Of a stretch of 64,000 nucleotides of DNA, positions 51,584 to 60,089 are shown piece after piece. The position numbers were made by a program, and so were the translations under genes. This DNA comes from Natrinema hispanicum (GTDB taxonomy: Archaea; Halobacteriota; Halobacteria; Halobacteriales; Natrialbaceae), in assembly GCF_900111485.1 (NCBI RefSeq), contig NZ_FOIC01000005.1, positions 1 to 64,000 of the forward strand, given 5' to 3'. The notes below the pieces were generated by a model. That model made no database searches and was not told the DNA's origin. It was given only the letters and a program-made list of their open reading frames with translations. Each line of letters opens with the position of its first letter. Positions within the stretch are counted from its first letter, which is position 1.

Positions 51584-52055
51584 TCGAGAGGCCGGCGAGG
51601 GCGGCTGCGATCCCCAGCCCAAACAATCCGTAGTTGGCGACCGGGTTGTCTGCCGTCGTCACCTCGAGGGAGTAGCGGCGACGTGAGACCGGCCAGAACG
51701 GTCGAATCCCCATCGGCGTGAGCGCGTCCGCGAGGAGATGGGAACCGATCGAAACCACGCCGACGAGAAACGCGAACGTATCGATGCCGATGTCGACGAG
51801 TGTGGAGGATGCGTCGATGAAGACGGCAGCGAGTGTGGCGAGGCCGACTCCGACGGCCAACGCGAACAGGATCGTGTGGGTCGGCCCACGGTGGTCGATC
51901 AGCGGGAGCCGATGATCGTAGTCGGGCAGCGTCGACAGCGCCACACAGACGAGACCGCCGACGAGGGCGATTTCGCCGTACCCCATCAGGGCAACGATGG
52001 TCCCCAGCGGCGCATACGCCGTGAGTGCACCACCGTAATGGCCCGTCTGATACAT
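51564..52055 (-). CDS. YdjM-type membrane-bound metal-dependent hydrolase-like protein
   Basis: A 163-aa membrane protein with about four helices. It starts MYQTGHYGGALTAYAPLG and has LPDYDHRLPLIDHRGPTHT (Asp/His cluster) and GSHLLADALTPMG, both YdjM/DUF457 signatures. It is the second family member in the window. Its end overlaps the 3' end of ctaA by 20 bp on the opposite strand. ATG 52055 fits the family. The longer upstream frame is spurious. Confidence 0.85.
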   Translation of the reverse strand: MYQTGHYGGALTAYAPLGTIVALMGYGEIALVGGLVCVALSTLPDYDHRLPLIDHRGPTHTILFALAVGVGLATLAAVFIDASSTLVDIGIDTFAFLVGVVSIGSHLLADALTPMGIRPFWPVSRRRYSLEVTTADNPVANYGLFGLGIAAALAGLSITLVVG

Positions 52056-52200
52056 CTGCGACAGAAAACGAACGACCAAAACATAAACCCACCGCCGTCT
52101 GCATCGCCAGTCACGCTCGGCGACCACTCTCTGTCGATCGTCGCGCAACACGGCCTGATCCGACCGCTGTCGTTTTGTCTGCCCGCCGCCTTCATCCGGT

Positions 52201-52833
52201 GTGCAAAACGTGACCGACAGGACGAGCAACCCGTTCGGACTCGAGCCACCCTTTGACCGCTCCGATCCCGACGATCGACCGGCGGTCTTCGGCTACGGTG
52301 ACGCTAACGCCGATTTTCACGTGATCGGTGACTATCCCGGCGTCCACGGCGGCGAATCCACTGGCATCCCGTTTACCGAAACCGAGAGCGGACACGCGAT
52401 TCAGGACGTCCTTCGGGCAGTTGGCTTCGCCAGCGGTCCACGCGACGAACCCGTCCTCGAGAACTGCTTTCTGAGCTATATCCACATGTGTAGCCTGCCC
52501 GACGGGGACGTACCGACCGACGAGGACTATACGACCCTCGAGCGCTTTTTCGACGCCGAACTGCGTGCGATCAACGCACACATCCTCCTGCCCGTCGGTG
52601 CTCGCGCAACCGACCACGTCCTCCGTGAGTATACGACCCAGCGACATCGACTCGACCTCGAGATGGACGACCTTCACGCCACCGACATCCGCGGCCGCGG
52701 CTTTCTGGTCGTCCCGATCAAAGATCCAGTCGAGTGGTATGGCGACGACCGCGAGGCCATTATCTCGCAACTCGAGGCGATCCTCGACAGCGATTATCGG
52801 CAGACGAAAGGCGTCGCGACGACCGTCGGTTAA
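52201..52833 (+). CDS. Uracil-DNA glycosylase superfamily protein
   Basis: A 210-aa protein with a UDG-like motif A, IGDYPGVHGGESTGIPFTE (compare GExPGxxEDxxGxPF in families 4 and 5), a central FLSYIHMC segment and ILLPVGARATDHVL. It lacks the Cys cluster of family 4 and 5 UDGs, so it may be a divergent branch without an iron-sulfur site. It starts at GTG 52201. It converges with the cupin gene, the two stops overlapping by 4 bp. Confidence 0.85.
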   Translation: MQNVTDRTSNPFGLEPPFDRSDPDDRPAVFGYGDANADFHVIGDYPGVHGGESTGIPFTETESGHAIQDVLRAVGFASGPRDEPVLENCFLSYIHMCSLPDGDVPTDEDYTTLERFFDAELRAINAHILLPVGARATDHVLREYTTQRHRLDLEMDDLHATDIRGRGFLVVPIKDPVEWYGDDREAIISQLEAILDSDYRQTKGVATTVG

Positions 52834-53135
52834 GACTCCGTTTTCGGCGAGAAAACGAGCAGCGCCGCACTTGCCGTGAGCGCGTGCGGCGAGATTGGCT
52901 GGTCCCCGTCGAACCGGACGACAGCGCCCTGCTCGAGGTCGTAACTCTGGTTCCCGAGCGTCAGTTCGAGTGTCCCCTCCAAGACGTAGAGGACGACGTT
53001 CGACTCCGGATGGCGGTGTTTCGGCATGCGGTCGTCCGCCTCGAGCTGGAGGCGAACCGTTCGTGGCTCGTCGACGTCGAACACCTCGGCGTGTGGCGTC
53101 GACTCGAGTGCGTCTATCGACGTGATCTCTGGCAT
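52830..53135 (-). CDS. Cupin-domain protein
   Basis: A 101-aa single-domain cupin. The metal-binding His and Glu are in PKHRHPESNVVLYVLEGTLEL (motif 1), with motif 2 in GDQPISPHALTA. Such small cupins act as metal-dependent isomerases or sensors. The substrate is unknown. The start ATG 53135 is preferred over a longer frame. Confidence 0.85.
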   Translation of the reverse strand: MPEITSIDALESTPHAEVFDVDEPRTVRLQLEADDRMPKHRHPESNVVLYVLEGTLELTLGNQSYDLEQGAVVRFDGDQPISPHALTASAALLVFSPKTES

Positions 53136-53354
53136 GGGTGCACTGTGACGACGCGCCCACTTGTCTGTCGGGCCGAACACGTTCGATGCGGCGGATATCG
53201 ACGGCCGTGTGCCTCGATACGCCGCCGTAGACGCTGGGTCTCTCGGATCGCATCAGCCGATAACGCGACCTGCCGGGAAGTGTCGAACGAGCGGGCTCGA
53301 GGCTGCCGGCGAGAACGCGGGAAACACTAATCGGTGTCGACAGATACACTCCGC

Positions 53355-54719
53355 ATGATGGACGTTATCAATCCTGCCACTGGCGAGCGAGAGGACACGA
53401 TCGACGCACATTCCGAATCCGACGTCGAGGCGGCTATCGAACGGGCGTCGGCGGCGTTCGAGACGTGGCAAGATGAGCCGATCCGCAAGCGGGAAGAACT
53501 GCTCGCGGCAGCCGGCGACGTTCTCCGTGAGAACAAACGCGAGTACGCGGAGACGATGACTCGCGAGATGGGCAAACCGATCTCGCAGGCGATCGCCGAG
53601 GTCGAGAAGTGTGCGTGGGTCTGTGACCACTACGCGGAACACGGAAGCGCCTATCTCGAGGCCAATTCCCATGCGAGCCCGCCAGGGTCGGATGTCAAGA
53701 CTGTCTACGATCCGCTTGGCCCGATTCTGGCGGTGATGCCGTGGAACTTCCCGTTCTGGCAGGTGTTTCGCTTCGCGGCACCGCACCTCACGTCGGGCAA
53801 CGTCGGACTGCTCAAGCACGCCTCGAACGTCCCCGGCTGTGCACAGGCAATCGAAGACGTGTTTCGGCAGGCTGGCTATCCCGACGGCGTCTTCCAGTCG
53901 TTGCTGATCCCTTCCGATCTGGTCGACGATATCATCGAGGACGAGCGCGTCAAAGCCGCGACCGTCACTGGAAGCGGCCCCGCAGGCCGGGCAGTCGCCT
54001 CGACGGCTGGCGACCAGCTCAAGAAGTCGGTCCTCGAACTCGGAGGGAGCGACCCCTTCATCGTCCTTGACGACGCCGACATCGACGACGCGGCCGAGAC
54101 CGGCGCGTGGGCGCGCAACCAGAACGGCGGCCAGTCCTGTATCGCTGGCAAGCGATTCCTCGTCCATACCGACGTCTACGACGAATTCCTCGAGCGGTTC
54201 GTCGACGAGATCGAGTCACTCACCGTCGGCGATCCGACCGACGAAGAGACCGATATCGGTCCGCAGGCCAGGGAGGATCTTATGGACGACCTCCACGAGC
54301 AGGTCGAGGCGAGCGTCGAGGCCGGTGCTGACGTGCTCACGGGCGGCGAACCAATGGACCGCGAGGGTGCGTACTACCCGCCGACCGTGCTGACCGACAT
54401 CCCGGAGGGCTGCCCAGCCGACAGTGAGGAAACGTTCGGCCCCGTCGCCGCTGTCTACGAGCTCGACGACGAGGCAGCGATCGTCGCGAAGGCAAACGAC
54501 ACGGAATTCGGACTCGGCGCAAGCATCTGGACGACCGACCGCGAGCGCGGCCAGCGGCTCGCACGCGAGGTCGACGCCGGCTGTGTCTACGTCAACCAAC
54601 TCGTCAAATCCGATCCGCGAGTACCGTTCGGCGGCGTCAAGGAATCAGGCTACGGCCGCGAACTCGCGCGAGAAGGGATGCTCGAGTTCGTCAACCGAAA
54701 GACCGTCTGGGTCGAGTAA
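53355..54719 (+). CDS. NAD(P)-dependent aldehyde dehydrogenase (succinate-semialdehyde type)
   Basis: A 454-aa aldehyde dehydrogenase. It has MPWNFPFWQVFRFAAPHL, the nucleotide-binding TGSGPAGRAVA, the catalytic ELGG with Glu, the nucleophile in NQNGGQSCIAGKRF (Cys), and ETFGPVAAVY. The N-terminus (VINPATGERE) and overall pattern resemble succinate-semialdehyde dehydrogenase (GabD-like). ATG at 53355 or 53358 is likely, and a GTG at 53334 is also in frame. Single gene. Confidence 0.92.
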   Translation: MMDVINPATGEREDTIDAHSESDVEAAIERASAAFETWQDEPIRKREELLAAAGDVLRENKREYAETMTREMGKPISQAIAEVEKCAWVCDHYAEHGSAYLEANSHASPPGSDVKTVYDPLGPILAVMPWNFPFWQVFRFAAPHLTSGNVGLLKHASNVPGCAQAIEDVFRQAGYPDGVFQSLLIPSDLVDDIIEDERVKAATVTGSGPAGRAVASTAGDQLKKSVLELGGSDPFIVLDDADIDDAAETGAWARNQNGGQSCIAGKRFLVHTDVYDEFLERFVDEIESLTVGDPTDEETDIGPQAREDLMDDLHEQVEASVEAGADVLTGGEPMDREGAYYPPTVLTDIPEGCPADSEETFGPVAAVYELDDEAAIVAKANDTEFGLGASIWTTDRERGQRLAREVDAGCVYVNQLVKSDPRVPFGGVKESGYGRELAREGMLEFVNRKTVWVE

Positions 54720-54762
54720 GCGAGGTGCCAACCAAGAAATCGACCGCCGATCGAACCGGGAA

Positions 54763-55026
54763 TCAGTCCGCCAGTCCGCTCATATCGGATCCGCCTGAAC
54801 CGCTTCGTGTCGGTTCCGCGTCGGTGAATTGGTGCTGGCCTGACGCGGCGAGTTCGTACCGGCGGCTGCCGACCGACCGGATGTCGCCCTGATCACAGAG
54901 GCGATCACACGCTTGCTCGACTGTCAGCGGATGCTCGTCGATCATCCCGGCGAGATCGACAGCAGACAGCGGCCCCTCGTCGGCGAGGGCCATCAGAATC
55001 TCTCGTTCGAGTTGTCGTCCAAACAT
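54763..55026 (-). CDS. Small winged-helix protein
   Basis: An 87-aa protein starting MFGRQLEREILMALADEGPL. The N-terminal 60 residues have a winged-helix pattern (LSAVDLAGMIDEHPLTVEQA then CDRLCDQGDIR and a wing SVGSRRYEL). The tail from 65 is Ser/Gly rich. It may be a DNA-binding regulator or an accessory factor. A 50-aa ORF ends directly before its start. Confidence 0.75.
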   Translation of the reverse strand: MFGRQLEREILMALADEGPLSAVDLAGMIDEHPLTVEQACDRLCDQGDIRSVGSRRYELAASGQHQFTDAEPTRSGSGGSDMSGLAD

Positions 55027-55179
55027 CTATCGATCACGGGCTGTCCCGTTTGGTTCCAGCCGCGGTCGGTCGTCGTTTCGAACCGTGAGCGTGCAGTCAC
55101 CGGTTTCGTCACGCAGACGTGCCAGGGTACGTGGGTCGGTCCTCGCTCGTGGTGTGCCGTCAGTCGTTATCCGGGTCAT
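55027..55179 (-). CDS. Possible 50-aa small ORF
   Basis: An ATG ORF (MTRITTDGTPRARTDPRTLA...) whose stop TAG directly precedes the ATG of the winged-helix gene. The sequence is acidic and charged with no domain. The AT box upstream is weak, so the ORF may be part of a longer frame or not expressed. The remaining gap to 55369 holds no other gene. Confidence 0.3.
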   Translation of the reverse strand: MTRITTDGTPRARTDPRTLARLRDETGDCTLTVRNDDRPRLEPNGTARDR

Positions 55180-55368
55180 TGGGGTGCGGTCGCCGGAGTC
55201 TCGCTCCGGTCGGATCCTGCTCTCGCTCGAAAAAGAGCGGAGCGACAGTATCAACGGCTGGCGGATTCTCATGCCGTGGGAACCGTCAACGCCGTTCTTG
55301 CCCTGTGAAGCCGTAGCTAGCTTCTCGAGGCAAACACGTTTATTCGCGCCGAGATGACCCACTGATAG

Positions 55369-55776
55369 ATGGATCGCGACGAGGAGCATCCCGTGGATGG
55401 ACGGACCGGCGACGCTGCGGTGACCGATGACCGCGTCGAACTCGGGCTGGCGTTGCTCGCACGACTCGAGCACGACTCGCTCTCGCTTGCCGCGGTAATC
55501 GATCGGATCGAGACGATTACGAGCGATCCGACGGTCACGCGAACGATCCTCGATCAGGCCGAACTCCGCGGGCTGATCGAGCGCGAGGACGGGATCGTCC
55601 GCCCGAAGAGCCGCCAGTATGTCAGCTTTGACCAGGACGTCATCACGAAAGAAGGCGAGTTTACCTGCAAACGCTGTGGGTCCGGGCTGTCGACCGGCTA
55701 CTTCATCAAACTCGAGGCCGGCGAACTCGGTCCCTTCGGCTCGTCCTGTATTCGAAAAGTGACCGGTCGGGAGTAG
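55369..55776 (+). CDS. Haloarchaeal small protein with C-terminal zinc knuckle (DUF5830-like)
   Basis: A 135-aa protein. The N-terminal half is helical and acidic (VELGLALLARLEHDSLSLAA) and may be winged-helix-like. The C-terminal part has CKRCGSGLSTGYFIKLEAGE and SSCIRKVTG, giving three Cys in a treble-clef-like pattern. This matches the haloarchaeal DUF5830 family from memory. A regulator or adaptor role is possible. Start ATG 55369. Confidence 0.75.
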   Translation: MDRDEEHPVDGRTGDAAVTDDRVELGLALLARLEHDSLSLAAVIDRIETITSDPTVTRTILDQAELRGLIEREDGIVRPKSRQYVSFDQDVITKEGEFTCKRCGSGLSTGYFIKLEAGELGPFGSSCIRKVTGRE

Positions 55777-55812
55777 GCTGTCGAGTCTGTCTGGTCGCTG
55801 CTCACCGCGTGC

Positions 55813-56952
55813 CTACCGTCCCTGCCGAAGCTCCGCGATCAACTGCTCGATCGTCTCCCCTTGCTGTTCGATGATCTCGTTTTGCTGCTCGACTGCTGCC
55901 TCGAGTGCCTCGAGGCGCTCTATGAGTTCGGGATCGGGCTCGGTCGTGACAGGCTCAGCTCGCCGTGCAGGCTCGTCGGTACCGTCCCCCGTGTCTGCTT
56001 CGCCAGTCTCCTCGAAAAACGAGCCGGCGTTTGTAGCTGTCGCTGCGCTGTCGCTGTCGTCGCGGTTTGCTGTCTCCGTCCCCTGTGCCCACTGTGCCTG
56101 CACCCCATCGTCCGTGTTCGACTGTCGTTCAGCGCCGGCAGTCGCAGTCCCGTCGGACCCGCTGTCGGCAAGTGGATCAGTCGACTGGGTAGCAGCGCTA
56201 GTGCGTGCCGGCGTGTCGCGGTCGCCGTCGTCCGGCTCCGGCGGGTCGGCATCGAGCGGGTCGACACCACTGCCGAAATCGACCGATGCCTCGCGGCTGT
56301 CATCCTTGTCGTCGTCACCGACCGTCTCGTTGAGTTCCTCGAGCGAGCCGACGTCGTGATACTCGAACAGCGCACGTTTCAGTCGCTCTCGGAGATCGTT
56401 TGCCTCCTCGTTGGGGGCTTTGATCCGCTCAGGGCGGCCGTCGACGGTGAGGACGATTTGGGTCGCGACGCTCCCGTCTTCGAAGTCGAGGTTCGTCACG
56501 TCCTCGAACCGGTACTCCTCGTAGTCTTCGTCCCAGACTGCGCCCCCGATGTGTTTGACGAGCCGCTCGCTCGTGATGATCAGGGTCAGCTCGCTAAAGC
56601 GGTAGGTCTTGACGACCGTCTCGCCGGGATCTGTGATCCCGTTGCCGCTTAACACACCGGCGAGAACGGGATGGAGGACCTCGTCGGTCACGCTCGAGGG
56701 AACCGTAAACGCGTGTTCCCCCTCGAGAGCGTACTCGAGCGTGAACTTCGTCTTGCGCCGGCCTTCCGAGAGAGTCAGCCGGTCGGCGTCGTGTGGGTAG
56801 TCGTCTGCTGATTCGTCGCTCAGGAGGCCATCAGAACGATAGACGATGGTCCGCGTCGGCGTGATGAAAAGCTCGTCGTCGCCGCCGAGGGAGACGCGTG
56901 CTGCGATCTCCTCGCCGTCGAGAGTAGCAGTGACGATTCCAGGAACGCTCAT
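55813..56952 (-). CDS. Haloarchaeal PH-like domain protein (DUF7115-like)
   Basis: A 379-aa protein. The first 200 residues are beta-rich with two PH-like repeats (MSVPGIVTATLDGEEIAARV and SELTLIITSERLVKHIG). A long acidic Asp/Thr/Ser linker (205-330) follows, and a C-terminal coiled coil ends LEALEAAVEQQNEIIEQQGE. It resembles the family DUF7115 (from memory). The coiled coil suggests oligomerisation. Function unknown. Start ATG 56952. Confidence 0.75.
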   Translation of the reverse strand: MSVPGIVTATLDGEEIAARVSLGGDDELFITPTRTIVYRSDGLLSDESADDYPHDADRLTLSEGRRKTKFTLEYALEGEHAFTVPSSVTDEVLHPVLAGVLSGNGITDPGETVVKTYRFSELTLIITSERLVKHIGGAVWDEDYEEYRFEDVTNLDFEDGSVATQIVLTVDGRPERIKAPNEEANDLRERLKRALFEYHDVGSLEELNETVGDDDKDDSREASVDFGSGVDPLDADPPEPDDGDRDTPARTSAATQSTDPLADSGSDGTATAGAERQSNTDDGVQAQWAQGTETANRDDSDSAATATNAGSFFEETGEADTGDGTDEPARRAEPVTTEPDPELIERLEALEAAVEQQNEIIEQQGETIEQLIAELRQGR

Positions 56953-57020
56953 GCCCCGGAGTTAGTAACACCGTATGATAAATCCGTGGGTCCGCGTTGC
57001 ACGGCGGATTCGAATGAGAA

Positions 57021-57030
57021 GCTTAAAGAA
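57021..57030 (+). promoter_or_regulatory. TATA box for tRNA-Met
   Basis: GCTTAAAGAA is centred about 29-30 nt before the tRNA 5' end at 57055. Confidence 0.5.
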
Positions 57031-57054
57031 ATAGACGCCACTACTCCTAATCGA

Positions 57055-57205
57055 GCCCGGGTGGCTTAGCTGGACATAGCGCCGCACTCATAGGGTTCAG
57101 AGATTCGGTGCGGTTTCGCCTTGGAAGCCTCCGTGTCCCTCGAGGACTGCCGAGCCTCGAACCTGGGACATGCGGAGATCGAGGGTTCGGAGCCCTCCCC
57201 GGGCA
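57055..57205 (+). tRNA. Elongator tRNA-Met(CAU) with intron
   Basis: The acceptor arms GCCCGGG (57055-57061) and CCCGGGC (57198-57204) pair fully, with A73 at 57205. The D arm is GCTTAGCTGGACATAGC, the anticodon stem CCGCA/TGCGG, and the loop CTCAT-A with anticodon CAT at 57089-57091. The T arm is GAGGG-TTCGGAG-CCCTC. An intron of about 77 nt (57093-57169) interrupts the anticodon loop at the canonical 37/38 position. Haloarchaeal elongator tRNA-Met is known to carry such an intron. A T-run at 57206-57210 follows. tRNA-Ile2(CAU) is an alternative but normally lacks the intron. Confidence 0.9.
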
Positions 57206-57350
57206 TTTTTCAACGAAATCACGAACGTAGTGAGTTACGACGCTGTACAATTCTCGGGAAGGCGGAGAACCCGGTGGTCTTGCGTGAGCGACGGAAGAGC
57301 GACCGCAAGGCAGGAACGGCGAGCGAACAGTTCGGAGTGTTGACCGCCGG

Positions 57351-58085
57351 TCAGTCAGCTGCGTGCTCAGTCTGTCGGATCCGGTCGATGTCTAGTGGGT
57401 CTGTCGTCGAGGTCGCGGTGACCAGTCGCAAGAACTGACCTGCGTTCGTGAGGAGTTTGTTCTCGGCTTTCCGAAGGTGTTCTTCGTACGTCGAGCGTGC
57501 GACGGCGGTCTGCTCGGCCAGTTCACGAAGTGATGTCTGCCGGGGCTGTTCGTAGTAGCCGCTTTCCAGTGCCAGGCGAAGTGCGGCTAACTGCCGCTCG
57601 GTGATGTCTTCGAACAGTTGATCGACCGGGGCAAGCATACTGTGGGGGATCTGCTGGTCCGTGATCGCCGTTTTCGAAAGAACCTCGATATCACGATCAG
57701 CTTCCAAATCCTGCAGCAATGCGCGGACATCGTTCTCGTCGAACGCGATTACAGTGTAGTGCTCCCAGCCGTGGCGGTGGATCGTCGGCGGCTGGTACAG
57801 ACAGTTGTACTGTTCAAAGCGACCGATGATAGAGTCCTCTAACGAACAGAGACAGGACTGCGTGACGACGTGGAGACCGGAGTCGTCCACCGACTTGTGG
57901 AGAAGCGTTCCGATTTGATCGATCTCCTCGAGTAGTTCGTCGGCTGGCGATGCTGGCGAGGTGAGCTCGATCACTTGGCAGTCGCTTAGGTACCACTCGC
58001 GGATCGTGAGATCCGGATAGCGTTCCGAGATTTCTCGATACGGACACTCGTGTTTGACCCGGAACGAAGCCTCGTACAGACCCAT
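57351..58085 (-). CDS. Bat-type (HTH-10) transcriptional regulator
   Basis: A 244-aa regulator of the bacterio-opsin-activator family. The N-terminal 150 residues form a beta-rich sensing region with CLCSLEDSIIGRFEQYNCLY. The C-terminal HTH-10 is at about 165-225, with LFEDITERQLAALRLALESG, QTSLRELAEQTAVARSTYEE and HLRKAENKLL. Haloarchaea have many such regulators that respond to redox, light or substrates. It is divergent from a small ORF and an MFS transporter, which are its likely targets. Start ATG 58085. Confidence 0.88.
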   Translation of the reverse strand: MGLYEASFRVKHECPYREISERYPDLTIREWYLSDCQVIELTSPASPADELLEEIDQIGTLLHKSVDDSGLHVVTQSCLCSLEDSIIGRFEQYNCLYQPPTIHRHGWEHYTVIAFDENDVRALLQDLEADRDIEVLSKTAITDQQIPHSMLAPVDQLFEDITERQLAALRLALESGYYEQPRQTSLRELAEQTAVARSTYEEHLRKAENKLLTNAGQFLRLVTATSTTDPLDIDRIRQTEHAAD

Positions 58086-58126
58086 GGCGGACTAGTTGGT
58101 CTGTTACGAATTAACGGTGCCGGTCA

Positions 58127-58147
58127 TGTCCGGCAGCACCTATATTC
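58127..58147 (+). promoter_or_regulatory. Promoter with half-palindrome upstream of the small ORF/MFS pair
   Basis: TGTCCGGCAG at 58127-58136 lies within an imperfect palindrome (GGTGCCGG...CCGGCAGCACC). It is followed by CTATATTC at about 58140-58147, roughly 30 nt before ATG 58175. The arm could be the binding site of the divergent Bat-type regulator. Confidence 0.4.
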
Positions 58148-58174
58148 TGATACTTCCCATACGAGTGCATACTG

Positions 58175-58357
58175 ATGTCTGAGCGTCGCCCCGGTGACCG
58201 TGGCCGCACCCACGGGGAATTCGTCCAGAAACTCGCGTCGGCTCTCCCGGATCAGCCGTTGAGCCTCGAGCGCGTCAAGCGAACGAACGTGGGGCAAAAA
58301 CCCGCCGCCGAACTGGCTGAACTGGAACTGGGCCCGAACAACTGTACAGCAGCGTGA
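58175..58357 (+). CDS. 60-aa small ORF upstream of MFS transporter
   Basis: A polar protein (MSERRPGDRGRTHGEFVQKLAS...) with no membrane segment or cysteine cluster, other than one Cys near the end. It has a TATA box at suitable distance, and its stop is 3 bp before the MFS start, implying an operon. Homology is not evident to me. It may be an accessory or leader peptide. Confidence 0.5.
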   Translation: MSERRPGDRGRTHGEFVQKLASALPDQPLSLERVKRTNVGQKPAAELAELELGPNNCTAA

Positions 58358-58360
58358 GCT

Positions 58361-59653
58361 ATGCGGACGGAAACTGAACTCAAACAGGGCATCCGCGAGC
58401 ACCTCGGGCAGTTCTCGCTCCACGTCCTCCTGGTGTTCGCTACCGGGCTGACCATCGGTTCTGAACGCGCCGTCGTGCCCGTCCTCGGCCGCGACGTGCT
58501 CGGCGTCGAGTCGCTGTTCGTCATCGGCTCGTTCGTCGTCTCGTTCGGCTTCGTCAAGGGGCTCTTGAACCTCTACGCTGGCAAATGGGGCGGCGAGTAT
58601 GGGCGCAAGCCCGTGCTCGTTCTCGGGTGGCTAACTGCACTGCCGATTCCGGTCATCCTCATCTTTGCGCCGAGTTGGGGCTGGATCACCGTCGGCAACA
58701 TCCTGTTGGGCATCAATCAGGCGTTGACCTGGAGTATGGCGATCAACGCCAAGATCGACCTTGCAGGCCCCGAGCAACGAGGGTTGGCCGTGGGTATCGA
58801 CGAGGCGTTCGGATACAGTGGCGTCGCCGTCGGTGCCTGGATTACGGGCATCATCGCAGCGCGGACGAGCCTCCGGCCCGAGCCGTTCTACTTCCTCGCT
58901 GCCGTCGTCGTGCTGGCGTTTCTGATCTCGATCTTTCTCATCAAGGAGACCGTCCAGTTCGCGGCGGTAGAGGTCGCCGATGACGACCACCACGATGCGA
59001 ACCTCCCATTCGCGGAGGTGCTAAAGCGGGCGACCTACGGCGACAAGACGCTGTTCGCCGCGGCACAGGCGGGTCACATCGAGAAATTCGTCGATACGCT
59101 GTTCTGGCTTGCCGTCCCGTTGTATCTCACGAGCCACGGACTTGGAATCGCAGCAGCCGGGTTCGTCGTCGGCATCCACAGCGCGATGTACTTCCTCCAG
59201 ATCGCGACCGGTGGACTCGCGGACCGGATCGGTCGTCGTCCACCCGTCGTCGTCGGAATGTTCCTTACCGGCGCGGGCGTCCTCGGGATGGTACTCGTCG
59301 ACGGGTATCTCCCGTGGGCCGTCCTCTCCGGTGTGTCCGGCCTCGGAATGGCGTTGCTCTACCCGAATCTGATGACCGTTCCCGGCGACGCTGCCCACCC
59401 GACGTGGCGTGCGACCGGGATGGGCGTCTACCGGATGTGGCGCGACTCGGGCTACGGCGTCGGCGCAATCCTGATCGGGCTCTCGATGGAGTTCGTAACC
59501 GCCGAAGCTGCCTTCTATCTGACCGCTGCCTTGATGTTCGTCTCCGGGGCGATCGTATATCTCTGGATGGAAGAAACGCATCCCGACTTCGGGACGCACG
59601 AGCCGCCAGCACCTGCTCCTGAGCACTCAGGTCAGACGCTCCCTCAAGACTAA
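58361..59653 (+). CDS. MFS transporter
   Basis: A 430-aa major facilitator with 12 predicted helices. The A-motif-like loop is GKWGGEYGRKPVLVLG after helix 2. Helices 5-6 include GIDEAFGYSGVAVGAWITG, and the second A-like motif is GGLADRIGRRPPVV. The C-terminal 35 residues are polar. The substrate could be a drug, sugar or ion. It lies behind the small ORF and divergent from the Bat-type regulator, which suggests inducible expression. Confidence 0.88.
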   Translation: MRTETELKQGIREHLGQFSLHVLLVFATGLTIGSERAVVPVLGRDVLGVESLFVIGSFVVSFGFVKGLLNLYAGKWGGEYGRKPVLVLGWLTALPIPVILIFAPSWGWITVGNILLGINQALTWSMAINAKIDLAGPEQRGLAVGIDEAFGYSGVAVGAWITGIIAARTSLRPEPFYFLAAVVVLAFLISIFLIKETVQFAAVEVADDDHHDANLPFAEVLKRATYGDKTLFAAAQAGHIEKFVDTLFWLAVPLYLTSHGLGIAAAGFVVGIHSAMYFLQIATGGLADRIGRRPPVVVGMFLTGAGVLGMVLVDGYLPWAVLSGVSGLGMALLYPNLMTVPGDAAHPTWRATGMGVYRMWRDSGYGVGAILIGLSMEFVTAEAAFYLTAALMFVSGAIVYLWMEETHPDFGTHEPPAPAPEHSGQTLPQD

Positions 59654-60089
59654 CTTCGTTTGATCCGGACGGGTTCCCAACCCCATCGACGCTGTGTAAC
59701 GGTCTGTTCACGCTGTGCGTATCGAACACACACTCTCAGCACTCTCTCGACGACTGACCGCTATTCAACAACGGAGACCCGAATCGGTCGCTGAGAACAC
59801 CGCCGCGCAGTAACGCGGCAGCACGGACAGAAGGGTGTATGCAGGAGCTCCACTCTGTCCATCTTTATCTTCCGCAGGCGATGCGGATAACACCACCGAC
59901 ACGGACTCGAGCGGGCCCCGAAACACGAGGTCCCGCTGAAACGAACGTCTCGTCGATTCCGCACGGTGGTATCGGCGGTTCAGCTGAAACCTGGTTGTCA
60001 GCTGCAGGTGCGGTCTCACAGCCCGATCTGGGACCGTCAGGATGGGACAATCGATACCGCGTGACGGCACTGTCGCTCAGCACTCGGGC
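59654..60089. other. Intergenic stretch with no recognisable gene
   Basis: About 435 bp between the MFS gene and the end of the glycosyltransferase gene. Short ORFs on both strands are shadow-like. A GCCGCGCAGTAACGCGGC inverted repeat near 59801-59818 could be a terminator for the MFS transcript. No tRNA or convincing repeat is seen. Confidence 0.4.

Noticed and set aside
55180-55473. Minus-strand extension of the 50-aa ORF to 148 aa
   Set aside because: The extension is antisense to the start of the DUF5830-like gene and has Ser/Arg-rich shadow composition.
60009-60075. GTGCGGTCTCACAGCCC... segment as a sixth copy of the 80-bp repeat
   Set aside because: Only scattered matches. The terminal ATACGG and CCGTAT motifs and spacing are missing.
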